This document shows, in pieces, positions 1 through 12,245 of a stretch of DNA of 64,000 bases; position 1 is the first letter of the stretch; the number at the start of each line of letters is the position of its first letter. The position numbers and the translations under genes were made by a program. A model generated the notes under the pieces. It did not search any database and was not told where the DNA came from. It saw only the letters and a list, made by a program, of their open reading frames with translations. The stretch comes from Heterohyrax brucei (taxonomy: Eukaryota; Chordata; Mammalia; Hyracoidea; Procaviidae), in contig CM053141.1 in assembly GCA_028571685.1 (NCBI GenBank), positions 49,350,333-49,414,332 of the forward strand, given 5' to 3'.

Positions 1-54
1 GTTTTCTTTATTCATTTCCCATGCTAAACTGAAATTCAAAAGCACATGGACTAA

Positions 55-140
55 TTCTGTCTCTTTCAGCCATCATATCTCATGTGCTTAGCACAACATC
101 TGGCACATAGTACATGCTCAGTAATTTAGAGAATGAATGA
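55..140 (+). repeat. MIR/L2-type 3' end fragment
   Basis: The stretch around 'ggcacatagtacatgctcag' followed by 'aatgaatgag' matches the shared 3' end of the ancient mammalian MIR and L2 families (consensus of the type 'cctggcacatagtaggtgct...'). Only the tail survives, so MIR and L2 cannot be told apart. Ancient and inert. Confidence 0.5.
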
Positions 141-2774
141 GAGACAAAACCATTCTCCGCCTGTAGGTTTGCATAAACTGTTTTGGGCAGCAAATAATTT
201 TAGCAGCAACTTACTAAACAGGCTGTTGATCTGTTGATGGTCTGAGTTTAAAAAGCACCCACAAGTTCCAAACAAAGATTAGCTTAAATATTGGCAGAAT
301 GTGGCTTTTATTAAGTTTTACCACTAAATTTTCTATGAAACCTTGGAAAACTCAGATATTCTTTTTATACCAAGTTTCCCAGATAATTAGTAACATGTGC
401 CGTTTACCTGTGATGGTGACCATTAGGCCAACAGAAACAATTCTCATCAAGATACCAGATAGGGCAGCACTGTGTACGTAAGAAAGCGAATCACAGGTGT
501 TCAGGGCCAGTCATGTTCAGTATTGCTATGTTTTGCTCCTGAAACAATGGAAGGCATCAGGGTGTCCAGTGGTCCATCTGATTAAGTGCCCAGCTAGTTA
601 AGGTCAGAGCTTACAGAGGAAAGGTTACAAGCAGAATGTTTTTAGTCACCACCAAGACATGATTATCTATTTCACACATATGTTACATTTGGCCTGCACT
701 TTATTTCCTTTGTAACCAGTCACTCAAATACCTGGAAACTGTAGTGAGGAGTTAAATCAACATTGTCCTTTTGTCTTGATCACTTCTGTCACTTTGAAGA
801 AAAGGAAAGTTGTATTTTCTAGGTCTTTTTCAAATATTTATCTAAAAAGAAATCTTTCTTTTGATTTTTCTGCAGCAAAGTTTTCTGACCTTGCTCAAGG
901 TCAGAATTCATTCACGATGCAACAGTGTCTTTTTAGCACTGGTTTAATTTCCACCAGTTGTGCAGATTCTAGGAGTAGTCGCTATTTGAGTTTCCTGGTA
1001 GCTTAGTGGCATTATTTTCAGTGTTTTATTGGGCTTTCTATTTTGCTGAAGGCTTACTAGGCTTATTTTCAGATTCTTAATCAAGAACAAGTTTAACGAT
1101 TGAAGGTAATTATCTCCAGATTAGAAGCGCTTTTAAAAATTTATCAGCATTCCAAAATTTAACAAATAGCTCTCTGATAATCAAATTAAAATCCTACTTT
1201 TATTGCCAGACTATGCCAAGCCAGGCACTCATTCAGCCTCTTGTAGCAAATCCTTAGCAGTTTTTAAGCCATTTCTGACAACTGAGATACCAAAGTTGAC
1301 CTGAGTTTAATATTCAAATTGTTCCCTGTACGAGGTTGATATTCAGATTGTTCCCTATAGGAGGTTGATCTTCAGTGATCAGGTCTGATTTTTAGCCAAA
1401 GATAATCTTAGTTTTCTGCAGTAATTAGGGAACAGTTTCTGTCTTCCTCAAGTACAGAGGCCATTGGCTGTGTGACATACCTATGTGCTCAGGGCAGACA
1501 AAATCCATTTCCAGCAGCAAATCAGAATCAGCTGCTTTGTATCCTAATGAAAGGCCTTTCACTTTCCATTAGATTTGCACCTTAAATGGTAATTAAATTT
1601 AGGGGCCATATTGTAAAAGAATTTAGTCTACTTTAGTACTGTGGAATTTTGATGGATAATTAAACACATACAGAAAACTCCATACTGCTCATGGGAGCTG
1701 TTTACATAAGCTGGGGGCAAAAATCACTTTTTTATAGTACTAAAAATAATTTGGACTCCTTCAGCCTTATTTTCTCATAGATGCACTTACCCTGTTAGTA
1801 ACTAGTTGTTGTTTTAGAACAAACTTAAACACTGCATTGTAACAATGAGATTTCTATGCTAGCAAGCCGTCAGAGAGGGCTCAGTGAAGGAAGTCAAACC
1901 GAAAACTCCAGAGTCACAGTTTGTTCGGCAATCCCTTTATTTGTTTTAATGGCCATTGCTCCCCGAGAAAGTTTTTGTTAGTCTTTTCTTTCCATTTATA
2001 CTTTTGCAGGGTAATTGGTGACAGAATTTAAAAGGGATAAGGCTAAGAGGCAGGCAGCATAAGGCATAGCTGGAGTTTCAAACCTTGTCTGTGTACCGAT
2101 TTATGTGCTTCTAATTATCAATGTGTGGGAGTTTTGTCAAAAGGGCTGGGTCTGTGGTTCCTTTTGTCCTTCACTGTCTATTGTGGTTTATGTTTTAAAT
2201 CGGAGGCAAATGTGATTTATAGTATGTGGCTCTTGCAGTTAGAGCAAATTGGACTTTACAAGGCAACGCAAAGTCGAGCAGGGAAGGGCTGCACGTGAAC
2301 GATGTGTTCCTGTGGGTGACAAAGGAACAGTTCTGCATGGCTCAGAGTGAGACTGAAGAGTAAACAACACGTGGAAGTTTGTTCTGCATCAGAGGGGTTG
2401 GTTTCCTTCTCTGTGTCTAGGAGGTCAGAGCTAATGCCGACTCTTAGTTAGGGAGCCGTTGGCTGGCATTCCGGTGTTACTGAGATGAGAACATAGACAA
2501 CGGCAGTATTTGCCCAGAAGGCAGGGCTGCGTGCTCTGATTCCGTCAGCTACCTAAGAGCCTCATGTCCCACCATTCCAGACAGTCACATGACTGTCATA
2601 TCCTTATTACTAGCACTTCTGATGCCATGTGTCCCAAAACTGTGAAACTGCTGACTAGCCAGCTATGCTACATGAGCAACAGGTGTGACAGACTGAGCAG
2701 AGGGCTCTAGTGGGATCAAGTTTGCCAACTCAAAGTTCTTTCAGGCATTTAATGGCATGAAATCACACTACCAA
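141..2774. other. repeat-poor single-copy DNA, no gene seen
   Basis: I recognise no SINE, LINE, LTR or DNA transposon in this block, the longest such stretch at this end of the window. Short open frames at 299-481 and 776-1006 lack similarity to anything I know and have no convincing splice context. The part from about 1860 to 2620 is richer in G+C and keeps several CpG dinucleotides, which is unusual beside the AT-rich surroundings. It could hold conserved noncoding DNA, but the sequence alone does not show this. Confidence 0.5.
1311..1368. repeat. 29-bp tandem duplication
   Basis: Two adjacent 29-bp units (1311-1339 and 1340-1368) differ at a few positions. Both read 'tattca', then 'attgttccct', then 'gaggttga'. 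A partial third unit starting 'tcttcag' may follow. A local duplication with no obvious function. Confidence 0.8.
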
Positions 2775-2944
2775 AACCATCCCCACCTCCTTGCTGTTGA
2801 GTTGATTCTGACTCATAAAAACCCTATGAGGACAGAGTAAAACTGCTCATAAAGGTTTTCAAAGAGCAGCTGGTGGGTTCAAACTGTCAACCTTTTGGTT
2901 AGCAGCTAGTCTCTTACACATTGCACCACCGCAGAGTTCTTCCA
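2775..2944 (-). repeat. AfroSINE, minus strand
   Basis: Complete tRNA-related SINE read on the minus strand. On the plus strand it runs from the 3' part ('gttgattctgactcata') through the B-box region ('ggtgggttcaaactg') to the head near 'gcaccaccgcagagttc'. Clearly diverged from the family consensus. Typical AfroSINE length is about 150-180 bp, so this copy is near full size. Confidence 0.9.
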
Positions 2945-3305
2945 AAGTCGATGACTGAAGCTGAATTCGTTCACTCAATAATTCTATCTTGAGTATTGTC
3001 TCTAAGTTAGAAAATAAATATACACGAATGCTAATACATGAGAATTATGTCAATAATTCTTCTCATTTTTTTTAAAGGCAGCAATGACCTGAAAAAACAG
3101 AGCTAGGTTTTTGTCTTGGATCTCTTACTTGTATAAGTGTTATCTCTGTGGTACAGATACATTGTTGCTTTTAGGGTTTATGTTTTTAAACTGTGAAGTG
3201 AGGGACTTGGATTAGAGCTGGCTTTTGGGTAAGTTTGGGTTTTAAATTCTACTATTAATTAATATTTGGTCTTTGTGGGGGTCAAGAAAAATTATTTAGC
3301 TTCTG
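2945..3305. other. no feature recognised
   Basis: AT-rich DNA between an AfroSINE and a MIR. I see no coding signal and no repeat family. Confidence 0.5.
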
Positions 3306-3425
3306 TAGTTTTTTGCTGGCCTGTCTTTAAAATAGCATTTGCTTCATAGGGTTGATGTAAGGATGCTAATGTGTATGATGTGTTTAGGATAAGTGACTGT
3401 CACAAAATTAGTCCTCAGTAAATCT
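3306..3425 (+). repeat. MIR fragment
   Basis: The order of 'aaaatagcatttgcttcata', 'gggttgatgtaaggatgcta' and 'gtcctcagtaaatc' follows the 3' half of MIR (consensus '...cctcatagggttgttgtgaggatta...'). Strongly diverged, as expected of this old tRNA-related SINE. Confidence 0.6.
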
Positions 3426-3704
3426 ACAGTTCTATAAATACCTTTGTGACAGCTGAGGCAGCCCTTTGGGTTCGTAAAGGATTGGTACGTATTGGTGAAG
3501 TTATAAATGTCTACAGATAACCTTTGCTGTTCAGGGTGCTGAGCCAATTCCTGTAGAGTTTGGAGTAGGATCTAACCACTACTCCACTGCTCATTCCCAC
3601 TGACTTGAGTTAGGGTAACACCAGTGATTAGTTGTTTTATTTCTCAACACTCAAGGTCTAGATCTGGGGCTTCTAAGGATATGCAGGAGCCCTGGTGGCT
3701 TTCC
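3426..3704. other. spacer with possible AfroSINE head
   Basis: Mostly unrecognised. At 3688-3700 'gagccctggtggc' looks like the first bases of an AfroSINE, cut off where the L1 begins. Too short to call a separate element. Confidence 0.3.
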
Positions 3705-6700
3705 TAATAAAAACTCTCAGCAAAGTAGAAGTAAAATTCTTCAACATAATTAAGGGCATATATACAAAACCAAGAGCCAACATTACTCTCAATGAAGAGA
3801 GACTGAAAGCATTGCCTTTGAGAATGGGACCAGACAACGATGCCCTTTAACACCACTCTCAGTCAATATTGGGTGAGAATCATAGCTAGAACAATAGTGC
3901 AAGGAAGAGTAACAAAAGGCATCCAAATTGGCAAGGCAGAAGTAAAAGTATCTCTATTCACAGGTGAAATGATTCTACACCTAAAATCCCAAAGAGTCCT
4001 CAAGAAATTTACTAGAACTAGTAGAGGGGTTTATCAAAGTGGCAGGGTACATAATCAGTATACAACAATCTGTAGAATTTCTCTACATGAACAGAGAGAA
4101 CTCTGAAAAGAAATACAAGAAAACAATACAATTTATAATAGTCCCCAAAAGGACGAAATACTTAGGAATGAGTCTAACACTTTATTGGGAATAAATCATT
4201 CCAAAGAGTCCTGCATAAATGTAAAAACATACCACACACATAGATAGGAGGACTTAACAAAGTAAAAATGTTGATACTACCCAACACAGTCTGTAGACAT
4301 AATGCAGTCCTGATCCAAATTCCAACAACATTCTTTAACAAAATGAAAAAATTAATATCCATCTTTATATGAAAAGGAAAGAAGCTCCAGATAGCTGAAG
4401 CATTATTGAAGAACAAAGTAGAAGACCACAACTTCCTGATCTCAGAATTTACTATACAGACACAGCAGTCAAAATAGCCTGGTACTTGTACAATGGCAGA
4501 CACATAGACCAATGGAACAGAATTGAGAATTTAGAAACAAATCCGTCCTACTATGGACATCTGATCTTCAACAATGGGTTAAAATCTACTAAGTGGGGAA
4601 GATAGTCTGTCTAACATATGATGCTTGAAAAACTGAATAGGCATTTGCAAAAAAAAAAAGAAACAGGACCCATATCTTATACCATATACAAAAACTAACT
4701 CAGACTGAATTTAAAGACCTAAATGTTAAACCAAAAACTGTGAAGTTCATGAAGGAAAGTATAGGGAAAAAACTAGGGTCCCTAACTTATTGTATAAATA
4801 GGCTATCGAACATAACTGAAAATGCACAAATAGCAGAAGATGAACTAGATAACTGGGAACTCCTAAAATTTAAATGCTTATGCATATTAAAGGACCTCAC
4901 CAAAAGAACAAAAAAATAACCTATACATTGGGGGAAAAAAATTGGCAGCGACACATCCTAAAAGGGGCTACTCTGTAAAATTTATAGATAAGTTCAACAC
5001 CTTAGCAACAAAAAGACAAAAAATCCAATTGAAAAATGGCAAAGGCTGTGAGCAGACGCTTCACCAAAACAAAAACAAAAACATCATTCAGGTGACTAAC
5101 AAACACATAGAGAGATGTTTGCCCTCATTAGCCATTACCCACTGCCATTAAGTTGATTCGAACTCATAATTCCCCTAAAGGTCACAGTAGAACTGCTCCA
5201 TGGGGTTTTCAAGGATTTCCTAAAGGACTTGAACCACCAACCCTTTGTAGCCCTTAGTCACTACACCACTAGTGCTTCCATTAGACAGATGCAAATGAAA
5301 GGTGTAATGACATAAGACAGCACCCCAGCATTTATAGCACTGTTAAAAAACAAACAAACAAACAAAAACAGAAAATAACAAATGCTGACAAGGCTGTGGG
5401 AAGATTAGAACTCTGTTGGCGGGACTGTAAAATGGCACAGCCACTACAGAAAAATGATACGGTGCATCCTTAAACAGCTAGAAATAGAAATACTACATGA
5501 TCCAGCAATCCCATCCATAGGGAAGTAAGAATTGTAATATTAATAGACATATGCACGCCCATGTTCATTTTAGCATTCTTCATAATAGCAAAAAGGTGTA
5601 AGCAATCTAAATATCCATCGACAGAAGAGCAGATAAATCAATTTTGGTGCATACATACAATAAAATGCTATGCAACAATGAAGAATTAATGATGAATCCA
5701 TAAAACATCTCACAACATGGATGAAATCTGGAGACCGTTATGCTGAGTGAAATATGACAACCACGAAAGGACAAATATTATACAAAACCACTACTATAAA
5801 AGTCAAGAATAGGTTTACATGGAGAGATACATTATTTAATGGTTACCAGGCATGAGAGGGAGAAGATGGAAGGATCACTAATTTGACAATAGACATGTGA
5901 CAATTCTGGTGAAGGGAAAGGCGATACACAATACTGGGGAAGTCAGCACAAAGTGATCAAGGCAAAGGGTGATACAGAGAGCGTGTAAGAACAAAAGACA
6001 ACCGTGATAAATACTGTAACACATATACGGTCTTGCAATAGCAATGACAAACAATAATTTGTAATATGTAGGCAGATATGTATGCTAAATAGCTGTAGGT
6101 GCTATATATTCATCCATGTGCATGTACAGGTAAAGCTGTAGCTATTGCTACATATGTATTTGTGTATGCTGCACATCTATCCATATACAACAGCACATTG
6201 GAAGAACAGTTATGGAAACCTCTTCGACGTGACCAAACACTTGTTAGGACTGAGATACTGGGCTTGAAGGTTAAGGACTATAGTCTGAGGTGATGTCTGG
6301 CTCAATCGCCATAACGTAGCTCATAAAACTGTTCTACAGCCTAAGACGATGAGTAGCATTTGAGGTCTTAAGAGCTTGCTAGTGGCCATCTAAGATACAC
6401 AAAGATACACTATTGGTCACTTCCCCTCTGGAGGAAAGGAAAGTGAAAAAAGGAAAGATTCAAGGAAGCAACTAGTCCAAAGGACAAATGGCTCATGTGA
6501 CCCACGACTTCCTATAGCCCGAGACCAGAGAAACTGGATGGTGCAACTACTGACTTCTGTGTCCAGGACCACAGTAGACGGGCCCAGTTAGAATGGATAA
6601 AAAAATGTAGAACAAAACTCAAATTTCATAAAAAAAGAGCAGACTTACTAGTTTAATAGTGAATGGAGGAATTCAAGACTATTGCCCTAAGACAGCCTTC

Positions 6701-7021
6701 TAATTTGTAACTGAAGCCACTTCCAGAGGCCACCTTTCAGCCAAATAATAAACTGGCTACAAAACGAACAATAACATATGTGAATAATGTGTTCCTTAGA
6801 ACAATTACTATGCGAGATCAAAAGGACAACATTTTTCCTAGAAGCAAAGAAGACAATGCAGGGAGTGTGAGGCGAACTGAACAAATGAAAATGGGGAACT
6901 TAGGATAAAAATGATGCGTTGTGGGGATTGTAACTAATATTATGGAAGAATTTATGTATGCATTACTTAATGGAAAACTAAATTTATGTCTAAGCTTTCA
7001 CCTAAAGCATACATACACAAA
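3705..7021 (+). mobile_element. L1 LINE, 5'-truncated, ORF2 RT to 3' UTR
   Basis: The element starts within the ORF2 reverse transcriptase region ('aataaaaactctcagcaaag') and runs through the ORF2 C-terminus (near 5440-5800: 'ggcgggactgtaaa', 'gatccagcaatccca', 'acatggatgaaatctgga') into a 3' UTR ending about 7021. The frame at 3840-4106 aligns with the RT palm segment of mammalian L1, but the YADD catalytic motif has decayed (about LFTGE here). ORF2 is broken repeatedly. The 3' UTR ('gaggtcttaagagcttgcta') is shared with copies ending at 13465 and 41382, so all three belong to related L1 families. An AfroSINE interrupts it at 5138-5281. Confidence 0.9.
5138..5281 (-). repeat. AfroSINE nested in L1
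   Basis: Minus-strand AfroSINE inserted into the L1 ORF2 remnant. 'gttgattcgaactcataatt' is the 3' part and 'cactacaccactagtgcttc' the head. The L1 reading resumes directly after it ('ccattagacagatgcaaatg'). The word 'ccatta' occurs on both sides and may be what is left of the target duplication. Confidence 0.88.
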
Positions 7022-7095
7022 ACCATGGGGCGGTTCTGCTCTGCCACATGAGGGCTGAGTTGAAAATCAACTTGATGGCAGCCTAGTACTACGCA
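7022..7095 (+). repeat. AfroSINE 3' fragment
   Basis: 'catggggcggttctgctctg' followed by 'gagggctgagttgaaaatca' and 'acttgatggcagc' is the 3' half of a plus-strand AfroSINE, abutting the end of the L1. The 5' half is absent. Confidence 0.7.
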
Positions 7096-7853
7096 TAGTG
7101 GTTTACAAACTATCTTTTAATATTTTAGAATACCCTTGAATGAGTTATTGAATTATTTTCCTGGGATAAATATTGGGCTCTTCAACTTTTTTTGTTTGTT
7201 TTATAGTAAAAGTTTTTCTATCTGCTGACACTATACAAAGGCAGTAGACTTTCTTTTAACACATGTCGCATGGAATATATTCCATATTAGCAAATATTTG
7301 GCTGTAATCATGAGTTCATTTCTACTTACATAAAATCTACATTGAGCATGTGAATAATGATAAAAATAACCCAATATTTGAATTCTTGGTATAATTTTCT
7401 TGAAAATATTTTGTAATTAAGTGCTAGTCTGTTAAAAATACGTTTGTTTATAAAAGAAGAATATAATAATAGGTTAGCCATTTCCTGACTAATGATTATT
7501 GTAATGAGACTTTTAAATGATGGCTTTAAATTTGTGTGGTACTATATGCATTGGAACTGGTAATTAAAAAAGCAATGGGCTTTGGGCAAGGACAACAAAA
7601 CCACAGAGATGAGCTATAATAAAACCAGAGTCCTGGAATACAACCAAAGGAAAAGATATGAATAATGGCTTAATTAAAAGCATTTCCAGGCATGGCACCA
7701 TTCAACTGTTTCTGTGGGAAAAGCTGATAAGTGAAAGGTTCTCATGAGGAACAAAACTCATTTTTCTCAGCTATTTAATTTTTTTTCTGTTCTATATCTC
7801 TTTTTTTCCTCATAAAATAAGATCATCTTCTGTTTTCAGAAGTTCACATTCAA
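7096..7853. other. no feature recognised
   Basis: AT-rich DNA separating the first L1 from the mariner. No repeat family and no coding signal recognised. Confidence 0.45.
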
Positions 7854-7855
7854 TA

Positions 7856-9172
7856 CGAGGTCTGACAATTAAGTTCACAAACACACCTCCATGGGTCTAT
7901 GTTGGCAGCACTGTACAGACAACTCAGGAAGGTCTGATAACCTTCATATATCAGTGTCTCACAGCCGTGTTCATGTTGATGTATGACAGTGTCTTGCTGT
8001 GGTGGTGTTCATTATTGTTGTTGTATGTTTTAGTGTGCTGTCACAAGAATGTCAAAGTTTGAATTAGAGCAAGGAACAAATACTAAATTTCTTGTTAAAC
8101 TTGGCAAGTGGAAGTGAAATCAGGGATGTATTAGTCCAAGTTTATGGGGATAATACCATTAAAAGAATGGCAGTCTACAAATGGATGAAACATTTTTCTG
8201 GGGGGCAAGAAAGTATCACTGATTAAGAGAGCTTAGGGTGGCCAGTAATGAGGAGAATTGATGAATACATGGCAAAAGTTTCTTGAAACATCTGTCAAAA
8301 TCATCAGCGGACTGTGAGAAGCATAGCAGACCAAGTAAACATTGATAGAGAAACAGGATAATGCTAACTGAAAATCTTGTCATGAGAAAGGTGTGTGCAA
8401 AAATGGTCCTGAAAGAGCTCACCAACGAGCAAAGGTAAAAGAGAGTTGAAGCTTGCCAAGACCTCTTGAAGAGGCAAGATGATGTTGGGGGCCATGTTGT
8501 CCATCACTGGTAATGAAACATAGGTGTACCAATATGACCCTGAAACAAAGCATCAAAATGCACAATGGAATTCAGTCAGTTCAACATGACCAAAAATGTT
8601 CCATCAGTCCAAATCAAGAGTCAAAAGAATGTTTCTAAACTTTTTTTTGTTATCAGAAGGATTGTTCATCATCAATTTGTACCAACTGGACAAACAATTA
8701 ACCACGTTTACTACTTTGAAGTGCCGAAAAGACTGTGTGAAGAAATAAGATGAAAACAACCTGAACTTTTCACCAACAGCTCACAGCTCTTACATCACAA
8801 CAATACACCAGCTCACCCGGCACTGTCTGTGAGGAAGTTTTTAGCCAGTAAACAAATAATTGTATTGGCATACCCTCCTTACTTACCTGATCTGGTCTCC
8901 AGTGACTTTTTTCTTTACCTAAAGATAAAGGAAATATTGAAAGGAGGACATTTTGGTGACATTCAGCATATTAAGGGTAATAGGATGACTGCTCTGATGG
9001 CCATTCCAGAAAAAGAGTCCCAAAATTGCTTTGAAGGGTGGACTAGACAGTGGCATTGGTGCATAGCTTCCCAAGGGGAGTACTTCAAAGGTGACCACAG
9101 TGGTATTCAGCAATGAGGCAGGTAGTAGTACTTTGCCTAGGATGAGTTCCTGAACTTAATTGTTAGACCTCA
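7856..9172 (+). mobile_element. mariner DNA transposon, near full length
   Basis: A 1,317-bp element flanked by TA on both sides (7854-7855 and 9173-9174), as expected of Tc1/mariner insertion. The terminal inverted repeats are about 30 bp: left 'cgaggtctgacaattaagtt', right the inverse complement ending 'aattgttagacctca'. Inside is a decayed mariner transposase starting near 8050 (MSKFELEQGTNTKFL). The length is the family norm of about 1.3 kb. A copy with the same ends lies at 54749-56032 and a rearranged derivative at 25281-25810. Transposition is cut-and-paste with TA duplication. The coding frame is broken in several places, so the copy is dead. Confidence 0.92.
8050..9115 (+). pseudogene. 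mariner transposase remnant
   Basis: The best surviving part is the C-terminal frame at 8829-9116, reading 'YPPYLPDLVSSDFFLYLKIK', the mariner signature around the third catalytic Asp (the D of SSDFF). Upstream, 8565-8753 contains 'VHHQFVPTGQTINHVYYFEV', the usual segment between the first and second catalytic Asp. The N-terminal helix-turn-helix part is recognisable near 8140-8350 ('AVYKWMKHFSGG'-like) but is broken into different frames. Such transposases are normally about 345 residues. The gene has no promoter role for the host that I can see. Confidence 0.85.
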
Positions 9173-11794
9173 TACACTATATTTAGAAAACTTGGAAGGC
9201 TTTAATGAACAAAAGGTCAAAGTCTAAAAACTGCCAACAAAGAATAGTATACACTGTGAAACTCTCTCTCAGATATGATGGCAAAGTTAGAACATTTCCA
9301 GAAAAGTAGAGATTAAAGTACTTCAGAAAAAACAAATCAAGCTTACAAGAAATATTGAAAAGAGTCCTTTAGTTAGAGAACAAACAATATCAGAAACCAA
9401 TTAGAGTCTAGGATTCAGGACAGCGTTAGCCAGATCATAATCTATGTGAAGAACTCTCAATAAAGCAAAGTTAAAAGATTTAAACAGGGAAATAGAGATG
9501 TCAGTCTGTAAACGACAACATCAAAACAACAAAAAGAGGAATAAATAAGTGCAGGTATAGAACTTTCAAATAGAGAGGAAGTTAAGGCAATACCAAGCAC
9601 TAAAAGAAATTTAGGAAGATAAGGGTAAATTTCAAGGTAACTATGAAGAAAATTAATAAATCTACTCATCAAATTAAAAAAGATGGAAAATATAAAGTTT
9701 CGATAAATACAACTTCTGTAATAACAAAAGAAAAGAAGAAAAATCTACAAAAGAAAGGAACTCAGAACACGAAAGGTAAGAGGAACAAAGAAAACAGCAG
9801 CACTACACACACAAAAGTACAATATGACAACAGTCAATTGATAACTATCGATAATCACATTGAATGTAAATGGCTGAAACATACTCATGAAGAGGCAGAG
9901 AGTGGTAGAATGGATTACAAAAGTACAACCCATCCATACAGTTTCTACAAGAAACATACCTTAGACACAAAGAGAAAATGTATTAAAAAATGAAAAACAG
10001 AAAAAAATATATATCAAGCATACAGTCACCAAAAAAGGGCAAGTGTCAATACTAACTGATCTCAGATATAGTAGACATTAAGGCAAAATCAAACATAAAG
10101 GACAAGAAAAGACATTATATAATGATTTGTAATGTTATAAATTGAAACCTTAAGAAATATCTATGCACCTAGTGACAGGGCTCCAAAATACGTAAAGCAA
10201 AATAGCACTAAAAAGTGAAATAACCCTAAAAAGTGAAACCTTTCCACATCAGTAGTGGGAGACTTCAACACACTACTCTGGGTAAAGGACAGAACATCTA
10301 GAAAGAAACTCAGCAAAGATACAGAAGATCTAAAGGACAAAATCAACCAACTTGACCTCATAGCTGTGTATAGAGTACTCCACCCAACAGCAACAAAGTA
10401 TGCATTCTTTTCAATGCACGTAGTTTATGCTTTCCAGAATAGATCACATTTTAGACCATATAGAACCTTCAATAAAAGAATGGGCCAAAATTAAAACATT
10501 AACCCTACAACTCAAATACAAAGAAACCCACAGTCACCAAAGAAAGAAAATAACAAAGATTAAAGAAGAAATAGGTGAAATAGAGGTCAGAAAACTGATA
10601 GAAAAGTTTGTTCTTCATAAAGATTGACAAATTTCACTAGCAATTCATCAAAATGATGAAAGAAAAACAAAAAAGGAAGAAAATAATCTGAATAAGAAAT
10701 GAGATGGCAGCATTTTAACAGGTCTAACTGAAAAAAAAAACAATCATAGCAGAGTACAACGAAAAGTTGCATTCCAACAAATTTGAGAACCTAGAGGAAA
10801 TGCACAAATTTCTGAAAACACACTATCTACCTAAAGTAACACAAGCTAAGGTAGGAAATCTACAGAAATGCATTAGAGATTGAAGAGGTAATAATAAAAA
10901 TAAAATAAAAAGTAAAAAAGGCTACCACCACCACTACCAACAACAAAAAGCCCTGGCTAGGTAACTTCTTTGGAGACCTCTAACAACTTTCAGAGAAGAG
11001 CTTACAAAGTATTACTCAAACTTATTCAGAATCCAGAAAAGGAAGGAATACTTCCAAACGCATTTGATCAAGCTAGCATAACTCTGATACCAAAGCTAGA
11101 CAAAGACATTACACATAAAAGAAAATTATAAACCAGTATGTCTCATGGACACAGATGCAAAAATTCTCCACAAAATTCTATTCAACAGAATTCAACATCA
11201 TATTTAAAAAAAAAGATCATGACCAAATAGAGTTCATACCAGGTAATTCAAGCATGGTTCAACTTTAGAAAATCAATCAACATAATCTACCTCATAAATA
11301 GGATGAAAAACAAGAATCATGTGAACATCTCAATTGACACAAAAAAGGCATTTAATAAAGTCTAATATCTTTGCCTGATAAAAATGTTAATAAAGTTGGA
11401 ATAGAAGGAAAACTCCTCAACAAAACCAACAACCAGTATCATTTTAAAAGGAGAGAAACAGGACATTTGCCCTGAGAACAGGAAGAAGACAAAATGTCCT
11501 TTGTCACCACTCCTGTTTAACATAGTGCTAGAAATTCGAGCTAGAGCAATAAGGCAAGAAAAAGAAATAAAGGTCATCCAAATTACAAAGGAAGAAGAAA
11601 AATGATTCCTACTGGCAGAAGGTATGATCCCATACATAGAGAACTCCAAAGATTTGCAAGAAAACCACTAGAATTAATAGGTTCAGCAGAGTGGCATGCA
11701 TGACACAAGATCAACATACAAAAATCAGTTGGGTTCTTATATACCAACAAACAGAACTTCAAAAAGAAAATCAGAAAAACAATACCATTTATAA

Positions 11795-11965
11795 CCAAAG
11801 CAACCAACCAACCAAACAAGCAAACGAAAAACCCAAACCCATTGCTGTTCAGTTGATTCTGACAGAACTGCCACATACGGTTTCCAAGGAGCGGCTGGTG
11901 GATCAGACCTCCTGACCTTCTGGGTTACAACTGAGTTCTTAACCACTGTACTACCAGGCCTCAGC
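11795..11965 (-). repeat. AfroSINE with clear target duplication
   Basis: Minus-strand SINE with its 3' tail on the left as a C/A-rich run ('caaccaaccaaccaaacaag'), the body at about 11830-11960 and the head at 'ccactgtactaccaggcctc'. The body lacks part of the usual sequence between 'gattctgac' and 'agaactgcc'. The L1 sequence 'accatttataa' is present on both sides (11784-11794 and 11966-11976), an 11-bp target duplication that proves insertion into the L1. Confidence 0.93.
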
Positions 11966-12149
11966 ACCATTTATAATAGCCCCTACAAAAGATAACATAC
12001 TTAGGAATAAATCTAACCATGGATGTAGAAGACCTATAAATAACAAATAACTATTTTGAGAGACCAAAAGAGACCTACCTAAATGGAAAATTTACTATGC
12101 TTATGAATAGGAAGACACAACTTGTGAAAATGCGAAGCCTACCCTAAGC

Positions 12150-12245
12150 AAATGCCGTGGTCATCTAGTTCTGCTTTAACAGATATCCACAAATGGACGG
12201 CTTTAACAAAGAGAAATTTTATTCTGTCACTGTTTAGTAAGCTAC
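12150..12245 (-). mobile_element. LTR fragment, ERVL-MaLR-like fossil
   Basis: Reads on the minus strand like the 3' end of the LTR at 17793-18296 (shared words of the type 'tttgttaaagcc.tccat.tgtgg' and 'agcagaactagatgac'). Only about 95 bp remain, at the joint of a large internal deletion in the surrounding L1. Old and inert. Confidence 0.6.

Noticed and set aside
776-1006. Possible host exon with a splice-acceptor-like 'tttttctgcag' near 862-873
   Set aside because: The frame has no recognisable domain, no matching donor in a fitting place and no second exon that I can pair with it.
11583-11970. Overlapping minus-strand frames of 77-97 codons
   Set aside because: They are antisense to L1 and AfroSINE sequence and follow its T-rich strand.
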